Shown piece after piece: positions 56,460-64,000 of a DNA stretch of 64,000 nt (position 1 is the first letter of the stretch; every line of letters begins with the position of its first letter). The position numbers were made by a program, and so were the translations under genes. Location of the stretch: NCBI GenBank assembly GCA_009746045.1, contig RPFO01001313.1, positions 62,001 to 126,000 on the forward strand. The letters run 5' to 3'. Below the pieces are notes generated by a model. That model was given only the letters and a program-made list of their open reading frames with translations, was not told where the DNA came from and did not search any database. Source of the stretch: Mesostigma viride (lineage: Eukaryota; Streptophyta; Mesostigmatophyceae; Mesostigmatales; Mesostigmataceae).

Positions 56460-58245
56460 TGTCTATTTACCCAGAGGCCTCAATTGAGGCCTTTTGGCTC
56501 AATTGAGGCCTTTTTCACCAAGGTCACCTGGGGATGGTCATTTTGGCGGGAAGGACCGGTCCTATGGGTCGTCCGGCCCCAGTGGCGCGAATCTGGTATA
56601 TGTGCTGAGCGTCCTGACCCATTGGGGTCGACAGGGGTCGACGGTTACTGAAAGATATGTGAGGTGGAAAAGTACCTATTTTGGCCACTTTCGTGCAACC
56701 GGACGACGAATTTTCACGCATGCACGACCATGGCGGCCTCGAGTAAAATAGACCGTATGGCCACGTTCGTGCATCATTTCGACCAGTATGAAGCGCGTTG
56801 GACAGATAAATTATCCGTGAAGCTAGCGCGACCGCTAAATGGGTCAAAAGTCGATTTTTAAATTCGTGGGGTCGTTATTTGTGTGCTGAATGCCAGGTTA
56901 GTGAAATTCAGATGGGGCGTAGATGGCGTTGATAGTGCGCCTGCCAGCAGGCCGGTGCTTCGATATGCTGGGAAGGAGACTAGCGGAACGGCGGGGGGGG
57001 ATGTTGGGGCAGCCGTGACTAAAGGGGCACTGGCTATTTTCGAGCCTTCTGGCGTGTATCCGTAGGTAGAGAAGGGGTGTTTTTAGGTAGGAAAAACTGG
57101 GTTGCGGACAGCGAGAACGCGCGCGCGCCCGGCTATGGGAGCGCTCGTACGCAAGAAGCGCTGGCCCGGGCGTTGGCAGCCGTTTTCATACGTCAAAGGA
57201 CGATGCATGGAGCTACTGTCCGGCAGGAGGAGCGGCCTGCGCTGGTCCCGGATAGCTTAAAGAAGTCGAGTTTGACCAGCGTTCCTGTCGCAGCGACCTC
57301 CACTGCTCGTGTTAGTGCGCACTTCATGATGCCATGAGTCGATGCATGTGAAAGTTGACCGCATCCAGGTAGGAGAAGGTTTGTATCATCGTTTGGTTTG
57401 TAACGCTGCCAGTTTCTTGTTGTTTACCGGCACCTGGCCGGTGTCACTTCAAGGCAGGTTATTACGTTGTGCTGCACTCTGCGGCTGGGCCCCGTTGTGT
57501 AAGCGTATGTGCCCTCTGTAAGAAGCATGGTAGTTCCTGCTATGGTGCCCATGTCACAGGCCAGCCTTGGAAGGGCCCCCAAATAGGCTAGATGTCTAGA
57601 TAACTGGTTATTAGAGTCCATTCATGCTTGTATATCTTGCCATGCTGTTCATGTGCTACCTTAAGAGCATCACCTTGTTGGAAAGTATTATAACTGCGTC
57701 GGTATTGAGGCTTGGTGAGTGCGCTTATGCGCTTGGAAGGTCACAACTATCATTATAATGCATGATCACTGTGCGTGTTGATTATAGAGGCGGTGGATTC
57801 CTTGTAGTTACGTGCAATACCCATGGCAGGGTAATGCTGCCTGCAGTGCTCCGCGACAGCCCCGTCGGAAGTGTGTGTGCGTGGTCCCTTTGGATCGAGC
57901 ATGCCATGTCATGCCATGCTTACCGTGTCGTGGGGAAACCTCGTAAGGTCCGAAAGACACGTTAAAGGCAGAGGAAACTGAGTACTAGCGCCTTTTTTCT
58001 GCATCTACCTATGGTCATGTTGTGTTCATGGTGCCGCCGCAGCGACACCCTGTTTTATTAAATCATAATTAAATAGGTATTGGGCATATATGACTGATGT
58101 TAAGTGCTGGGAACCCCAAAACAATCATAATAATGCATGACCTATCCTCATATTTGGAATAAAGTTTGTTGTCTCATTGTAATTACATGCAACACCCAAT
58201 TTATAAAAAGGCCTCAATTGAGGCCTTTTTCTGGGTAGATAGACA
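56460..58245. mobile_element. Nested DNA transposon with TIRs and 4-bp target duplication (1786 bp)
   Basis: Left end TGTCTATTTACCCAG (56460-56474), right end CTGGGTAGATAGACA (58231-58245): a 15-bp inverted repeat with one mismatch, flanked by CCAT on both sides (56456-56459, 58246-58249). Just inside each end is the perfect palindrome AGGCCTCAATTGAGGCCT (56475-56492, 58209-58226), with a partial second copy at 56497-56511. It interrupts integrase coding sequence, and the frame matches again when it is disregarded. Internal ORFs are at most 86 codons and show no transposase signature, so it is probably non-autonomous. Confidence 0.9.
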
Positions 58246-59135
58246 CCATGGCAAATGACAAATGGAGACATTTGGTGAGGAGCCAGGGGTGAGTTGTTGA
58301 TGGCAAACTCTATGAAAGGAAGTTTCTTGTCCCATTCCTTGTTATCATGGGTACAATAGTGCTTCTGGCATTCCCGTACAATACGGTTCAGCCTTTCCAC
58401 AGCCCCCGTGCTGGCACACCTGTATGCTACTCCAAAGGCCAACTTAGTGTCTAGGATGTCAAAGAAGGACTTCCAAAACCCAGACATCCACAAGGGATCC
58501 TGGTCAGTGATGATTACACGTGGCATGCCATGCAATCTGTACACCTCCTTCATGAACAACTCTACACACTGGGCTGCTGTGAGATGGGCATTGCAGGGGA
58601 TGAGGTGGCACATTCTAGACAGCCTGTCCATCACCACTAGTATCCTGTCATTGCCAGCATCAGAAACAGGCAAGCCACAAATGAAGTCCATGGTCACACT
58701 GATCCAGGGTCGAAGGGGAATAGGCATGGCCATAGGAAAGATAGGCACTGCCTGAGTCCTAACCTTATTCCTTTGGCATGAGTCACAGGAAGCCACATAG
58801 GCCTTGATATCACGAAACATGCCAGGCCACCAAAACCTCTCTTGTACTTCATGGAGAAGCTTAGCATACCCAGGATGACACGCAGTCACGTCGTCATGGA
58901 AGCAATGCAACACAGTGGGAATGGCCATTTCTGGCACATAGACCTTCCTGGTCACTACATGATCTGCGTCCTGGGTGTGGACATACAGGACTCCCTCCCA
59001 GTACTCCACTGGCCTGTTACCAAAGCTTCCTTCCTGAATGGCCTTAGTGGCCAGGTCCTCAGTTTTAGTGAAGGCCTTTTAATCACGTCCAGCAGGGCTA
59101 TACTCATAGGGTTAGGCAGGACTAGAGGGGATTCA
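58246..59135 (-). pseudogene. Ty3/gypsy pol, integrase N-terminal and catalytic core (5'-truncated)
   Basis: Open from the Met at 59009. Similarity begins near 59135 with one frameshift. It contains the HHCC zinc-binding region (HPGYAKLLHEV, FWWPGMFRDI, CDSCQRNK) and the catalytic triad: Asp in VTMDFICGLP, Asp in VIITDQDPLW and Glu in TGAVERLNRI. Reverse transcriptase, RNase H, protease and gag are missing, because the sequence switches to a satellite at about 59140. The frame is cut by the nested element at 58245. Confidence 0.85.
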
Positions 59136-59227
59136 TAAGTGTTTGCTCAATTTCATAAATTTTACTCAATTTTTCCACATGTGATTAAATCCTTATATTT
59201 GTCAATAAAGCAGGGGTCATCCAGCCT

Positions 59228-60480
59228 TCAGACCATGAAAATAGACCACCCACAAAAATTGGGCTCATTCTGAGCTCAAATGGTGACATGTGACAGCATA
59301 CATGTGCAGTTTTTCGTCATTTTCCCCCTTTTCTTACATGAAACAAATATGAATAGTGAACAAATGAACTCATATCAGGCTGGATTCTTGCAGGCAGCAT
59401 CTAGACCATGAAAATAGACCACCCACAAAAATTGGGCTCATTCTGAGCTCAAATGGTGACATTTGACCGCATACATGTGCAGTTTTTCGTCATTTTCCCC
59501 CTTTTCTTACATGAAACAAATATGAATAGTGAACAAATGAACTCATATCAGGCTGGGTTCTTGCAGGCAGCATCTAGACCATGAAAATAGACCACCCACA
59601 AAAATTGGGCTCATTCTGAGCTCAAATGGTGACATGTGACAGCATACATGTGCAGTTTTTCGTCATTTTCCCCCTTTTCTTACATGAAACAAATATGAAC
59701 AGTGAACAAATGAACTCATATCAGGCTGGGTTCTTGCAGGCAGCATCTAGACCATGAAAATAGACCACCCACAAAAATTGGGCTCATTCTGAGCTCAAAT
59801 GGTGACATTTGACCGCATACATGTGCAGTTTTTCGTCATTTTCCCCCTTTTCTTACATGAAACAAATATGAATAGTGAACAAATGAACTCATATCAGGCT
59901 GGATTCTTGCAGGCAGCATCTAGACCATGAAAATAGACCACCCACAAAAATTGGGCTCATTCTGAGCTCAAATGGTGACATGTGACAGCATACATGTGCA
60001 GTTTTTCGTCATTTTCCCCCTTTTCTTACATGAAACAAATATGAACAGTGAACAAATGAACTCATATCAGGCTGGGTTCTTGCAGGCAGCATCTAGACCA
60101 TGAAAATAGACCACCCACAAAAATTGGGCTCATTCTGAGCTCAAATGGTGACATGTCATGACAGCATACATGTGCAGTTTTTCGTCATTTTCCCCCTTTT
60201 CTTACATGAAACAAATATGAACAGTGAACAAATGAACTCATTTCAGGCTGGATTCTTGCAGGCAGCATCTAGACCATAAAAATAGACCACCCACAAAAAT
60301 TGGGCTCATTCTGAGCTCAAATGGTGACACGTGACAGCATACATGTGCAGTTTTTCGTCATTTTCTCGGTTATCTTGGTTATTATGAAACAAATATGAAT
60401 ATTGAACAAATGAACTCAGATCAGGCTGGAAACTTGTAAGCAGCATGTAGACCATCAAAATAGACTGTTTACAGCTCAAA
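59228..60480. repeat. 173-bp satellite, seven copies
   Basis: Copies start at about 59228, 59401, 59574, 59747, 59920, 60093 and 60269 (CTAGACCATGAAAATAGACC), spaced 173 bp (once 176). Identity is high except in the last, partial unit. Diagnostic sites alternate (GACATGTGACAGC against GACATTTGACCGC in copies 1-5), suggesting a dimeric higher-order unit. No coding potential. Confidence 0.95.
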
Positions 60481-60633
60481 AGGTGACAAATGAAAGGAAA
60501 ACAATGCAGTTTGATGCCATTGCCACTGTTCTCTTGAATAAAACATTTTTGTGCGACCAAATGAAATTCATGGGCATTCATTGACAATCCTCGAGGTTCG
60601 TGCAGTCTGAATTTCGTACAACGGTAGTATGAA

Positions 60634-61118
60634 GTTCAGACTGGACGGGCAGTCTCGGGTCTTCGATGAATGAATTCCAGTGAATGCAAGATGAATTGCC
60701 GAGACCGACCTGTTAGCAAGGAAATTCGTCCTTTTCGTATGTTCAGACTGGACGGGCAGTCTCGGGGCTTCGATGAGTGAATTCCAGTGAATGCAAGATG
60801 AATTGCCGAGACCGACCTGTTAGCAAGGAAATTCAAGTCCTTTTCGTATGTTCAGACTGGACGGGCAGTCTCGGGGCTTCGATGAGTGAATTCCAGTGAA
60901 TGCAAGATGAATTGCCGAGACCGACCTGTTAGCAAGGAAATTCAAGTCCTTTTCGTATGTTCAGACTGGACGGGCAGTCTCGGGGCTTCGATGAGTGAAT
61001 TCCAGTGAATGCAAGATGAATTGCCGAGACCGACCTGTTAGCAAGGAAATTCAAGTCCTTTTCGTATGTTCAGACTGGACGGGCAGTCTCGGGGCTTCGA
61101 TGAGTGAATTCCAGTGAA
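60634..61118. repeat. 109-bp tandem array upstream of the LINE
   Basis: Five copies starting at 60634, 60741, 60850, 60959 and 61068 (GTTCAGACTGGACGGGCAGT). Each contains the inverted pair GTCTCGG and CCGAGAC about 50 nt apart. The last copy breaks off where the LINE 5' region begins. Confidence 0.93.
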
Positions 61119-61189
61119 TGCCTGAAACACCACGCCGTCACCAATGCAGCTATGGCGGCGTGAGGGCTAGCAGGAGCCAGAGTTGACCA

Positions 61190-61792
61190 TTGGCGACCGG
61201 AAAGATACCAGCTGATTCGTCGCAAAAAGGTGCGTCTAACGAACTCTTTTTTGCCTGGAACAAAGCCGTCACTGAAACGGTGCGGCCAACAGGCGCCCGG
61301 CTTGCAAGGTGCAAACCCGGCCCTGTAGCCACACTGTTTTCAGTGACGGCCTCCCTCCCATGGCTGTTTTATAGCGAGGCAAGGCCAGGATACGAACACC
61401 CATTGGCAATGTGGCGCTGGCACGGGCCAGCCCCTTTGGATGGGCCAGTAGTTACCCCGGGGCCTAGTCTCCTACAACAAGGAAAACCCTTTAACAGGCG
61501 CTGGGACTATGGAATAGTCCGTGCCAAACATGGTGATTGGAAATCGCCCAGACACCTTTTACAACACCAGCCGACATTACATGGACAAGGATGTAATGTG
61601 GCTTTAACATCTCGGCTCCCCCTAGATGCACAGGTAGCCAGCCGCGATGACTTACTAACACGTTTTCTCTCCTTGTTTCCGTCTCCTCCTCACCACCAAC
61701 GCAGGGCCGGTGCTACAACTCCATGGCTACATACACACCCGCTACCACAGCAGACAAGGTCAGCGGAAAAATCATATGGAGCCCAGCCATGA
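61190..61792 (+). other. LINE 5' leader ORF (doubtful)
   Basis: 200-codon ORF that precedes and overlaps LINE ORF1 by 70 nt in another frame. Pro/His-rich without a recognised domain. It may be part of an untranslated leader or an upstream ORF. Confidence 0.25.
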
Positions 61793-63342
61793 CAGCGCGG
61801 GCTAATCAACTCCAAGAACGGATTGCCGTTGTTGAAATACACGGCGAAGCCCTGTCCATCGACGAGAAGAAAAATGTGGAAGAAAAGGTGTGCGGATTCG
61901 GTGGCACCATCTGCGGGGGAGTGAAAAACCAGCCGAATATTCACGTCAAATTTCGCACAGCCGAAATGGTTAAGAAAATGCTAGCCGACCTGACGCCCTC
62001 AGGGGTAAAAGACGCATCTCCTCATATCAGCGTGGGGGAGAAAGCTCTGGTGGTTCGACGCTTTCAGCCTTCGGACCTGCCAGCAGCCTACACATTGACA
62101 CTCTACAACGTCGCAGCTGGCTTCCGGGACGGCCCTCTCCTCCGCAATTTCATCGAACAGTATGGCACTGTCAGCAACCTGGTCGTCGTCGAGGACAGTA
62201 ACACACCTCTATTGACGACAGACAGCACAACGCTCATCCGCCGTGTTCAAACCGCCACCATGGGCTTCACCCCGCACTTCAACCCGGAGCTAGGGGTGAA
62301 CAACAAGGGCACCGACCTTATCATGGGAGTTCCCGGGGGCTACTCCGGTAACAACCCCAGGTGCATCCCGGACATCCTCACCGTGGACATGCCCGGCAGA
62401 CACGGTATTGCTGGCAGCAACCGCATCACTACTCAAATCAACTACGAGGACATCATCTGCCAGACCTGCCTAGAATCCCGCGAGCATGACACGTACGAGT
62501 GCCCAGCCAAGATTGTTAAGGCCAAGGCCAGCAAGGAGCGCTCTAGCCACGCCCGCAAGGGCAAGGGCAAGTGGGCCCATCTCGCCGCTGACGACAACGG
62601 CGGGCAGCCACCGGGGGCTGACCGCACGCCTGACGGCACGGGCCTATCCCAGCTTATCACCCAGTGGCTCGACGCCGCCCTCCTCCCGTACGCGGCACGT
62701 ACGGCACTGGGGATCCCTGCCAAGGCCAACATCGGCCTCGAGCTGATCCTTCTCATCGCCTACCCTGGGGACGACACGGTCATGCTGTGCCCGCTCAATC
62801 AAGCTCAGGAACCCTTCATGGTCAAGTGGGTTCCCATGGGAGCGCGACCGAGGAACGGCCCAGCCCAGCCATTGGACTTTTTCGCGGCAGCCCACGCCCA
62901 ACTGCAAGCAATGGGCATGCACGGCGTCGTGACGGTTGACAGCCCGCAGGATGCCCTGTTCATGCGCACGGCACCACGCACCTCAGACAAGGAGCGGCAC
63001 AACATCAGTGTCATTATCCCCTGCACGACGACACACGGGCAGGGCGACCCGCCGACACAGCTGCCCACCACCGGCTGCCGTTGGAATAAGGTGGCGAGGG
63101 AGCAAGCTTTTGAGGTATCAGGCATCCACCCAGGCAAATTCATCGAGGTCCCCCGGCGCACCCCTCCTCCCGCGGCCGCCGATGCCTCCCCGGCAGAGGC
63201 CGACGCAGAACCGACACAGGACAACTCCGATGCGCTGGCCACCACCACCCCGCACCACAACCTCCCGTCCGATCTGGGCCTCTCCGACATGGAAGCGTCG
63301 GCGACACCGGCTACCGGCAAGCGCCGCGACCGCGACCCCTGA
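61723..63342 (+). CDS. LINE ORF1 protein (RNA-binding, zinc-knuckle-like)
   Basis: 539 codons, intact. The first about 110 residues form an alpha/beta region, followed by AYTLTLYNVAAGF and LRNFIEQYGTVSNLVVVED, which resembles an RRM-like fold. CQTCLESREHDTYEC is a CX2CX5HX4C zinc-knuckle variant, followed by a basic Lys/Arg/Ser patch. The C-terminal quarter is Pro/Ala/Asp-rich. Nucleic-acid chaperone activity in a LINE ribonucleoprotein is inferred from position and knuckle. ORF2 begins 38 bp downstream. Confidence 0.8.
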   Translation: MATYTPATTADKVSGKIIWSPAMTARANQLQERIAVVEIHGEALSIDEKKNVEEKVCGFGGTICGGVKNQPNIHVKFRTAEMVKKMLADLTPSGVKDASPHISVGEKALVVRRFQPSDLPAAYTLTLYNVAAGFRDGPLLRNFIEQYGTVSNLVVVEDSNTPLLTTDSTTLIRRVQTATMGFTPHFNPELGVNNKGTDLIMGVPGGYSGNNPRCIPDILTVDMPGRHGIAGSNRITTQINYEDIICQTCLESREHDTYECPAKIVKAKASKERSSHARKGKGKWAHLAADDNGGQPPGADRTPDGTGLSQLITQWLDAALLPYAARTALGIPAKANIGLELILLIAYPGDDTVMLCPLNQAQEPFMVKWVPMGARPRNGPAQPLDFFAAAHAQLQAMGMHGVVTVDSPQDALFMRTAPRTSDKERHNISVIIPCTTTHGQGDPPTQLPTTGCRWNKVAREQAFEVSGIHPGKFIEVPRRTPPPAAADASPAEADAEPTQDNSDALATTTPHHNLPSDLGLSDMEASATPATGKRRDRDP

Positions 63343-63380
63343 AACCAGGTAAGACCTCTGCCTTCCCACGACATAATCCT

Positions 63381-64000
63381 ATGAGCCAACTAACGCTAGT
63401 CTCGTGGAATGTCAGGGGGCTTAACACATACGGAGTCCGCACAGTGGGACAGGGCCGCACCATGACTCGCATCCGGGAACTTACAGTAGAATTGGATAGC
63501 CTCCTACATCAATATGTTGGTCCCTCTCACGAGATCTGGCTTGGACTGCAAGAACACAAAATTCAGATAGATGCAGAACGTACCGCCCTCCGGGCGGTCC
63601 GAGCACTTGCACCTAGAACACTATGCCAATGGGGATGGGCTCGGGGTACCCAAGGGGGAACTGCACTCATACAATACCGCAAACCACCTAACCCAACCAT
63701 GACATACTTGCCATGGACATTACAAGTAGACACAGCCCCGGCTAGATGGCAGGGCAGATGGACACGACAATCTATCACATGGGCGGGAAGCCAGGGCTAC
63801 CTCATTACCATCTATGCGCCGACCCTAGATATGCCGGCTGAACAAAACCTTTTCTACCAGCATATATTTGCAATGGTTTCTGATCTCATCTCCAACGGCC
63901 AAGAAATAGTACTTATGGGGGATTTTAACATTGATCTAAACGAACACCCTGCCCACCGTACAGCCTCCTTTTACCAACACATTCTAGACCTGAATTTGCA
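63381..64000 (+). CDS. LINE ORF2, APE-type endonuclease domain (partial, runs off the right edge)
   Basis: Open from ATG 63381 to the window end (206 codons plus 2 nt, no stop). Exonuclease/endonuclease/phosphatase motifs appear in order: LVSWNVRGLN near the N-terminus (Asn), WLGLQEHK (catalytic Glu), YLITIYAPT and LMGDFNIDLNE (Asp and Asn). The domain nicks target DNA to start target-primed reverse transcription. The RT must lie beyond base 64000. The intact frame and intact ORF1 suggest a young element. Confidence 0.92.
   Translation, partial: MSQLTLVSWNVRGLNTYGVRTVGQGRTMTRIRELTVELDSLLHQYVGPSHEIWLGLQEHKIQIDAERTALRAVRALAPRTLCQWGWARGTQGGTALIQYRKPPNPTMTYLPWTLQVDTAPARWQGRWTRQSITWAGSQGYLITIYAPTLDMPAEQNLFYQHIFAMVSDLISNGQEIVLMGDFNIDLNEHPAHRTASFYQHILDLNL

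Overview
The window is nuclear DNA of a eukaryote, most likely a green alga of the prasinophyte/chlorophyte kind. The grounds are a plant-type beta-amylase with an N-terminal extension resembling a plastid transit peptide, GC-rich exons, spliceosomal introns with donors mostly GTGCGT/GTACGT/GTGAGG and acceptors GCAG, plentiful micro- and minisatellites, and Ty3/gypsy and LINE retroelements. The species cannot be named from the sequence alone. No rRNA, tRNA, CRISPR array or prokaryotic operon was found.

Layout. (1) 1-10469, minus strand: the first nine exons of a receptor-type class III nucleotide cyclase (paralog A), whose catalytic half lies beyond the left edge. (2) 10470-13363: a 2.9 kb divergent intergenic region. 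(3) 13364-36426, plus strand: paralog B, whose 17 exons join into one open frame of 952 codons. It encodes a cytoplasmic N-terminus, TM1, an extracellular double-Cache-like sensor, TM2, a HAMP-like linker and a cyclase domain. (4) About 36.4-42.9 kb: no clear gene, a decayed LINE reverse-transcriptase fragment and dispersed repeats. (5) 42951-44224, minus strand: a two-exon METTL21/Methyltransf_16-type lysine methyltransferase, divergent from (6) 45735-52332, plus strand: a four-exon beta-amylase of 707 codons. (7) About 53.3-59.1 kb, minus strand: a 5'-truncated chromodomain Ty3/gypsy element with two overlapping post-pol ORFs, interrupted by a 1786-bp DNA element with terminal inverted repeats and a 4-bp target duplication. 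(8) 59.2-61.1 kb: a 173-bp satellite and then a 109-bp tandem array. (9) 61.7-64.0 kb, plus strand: a LINE with ORF1 and an ORF2 endonuclease that runs off the right edge.

The most unusual signal runs through all four spliced genes. Exon edges, together with their splice sites, are repeatedly copied into the adjoining intron. Copies of exon 3' ends with their donor lie downstream of the exon, and copies of acceptor edges lie upstream. I call these splice-junction echoes. In two places the echo has become an array: a 62-bp ladder of six identical donors in paralog A, and a roughly 4-kb minisatellite in paralog B built from the exon end that encodes the cyclase GIMAFW motif. Several introns also carry long pyrimidine- or C-rich simple repeats upstream of the acceptor.

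The two cyclases are true tandem-inverted paralogs. Exons 2, 3, 7, 8 and 9 have identical lengths (85, 106, 228, 143 and 75 nt), and all nine comparable junctions share the same phase. They probably act as membrane receptors that turn an extracellular small-molecule signal into a cyclic nucleotide. No functional link to the methyltransferase or the amylase is evident.
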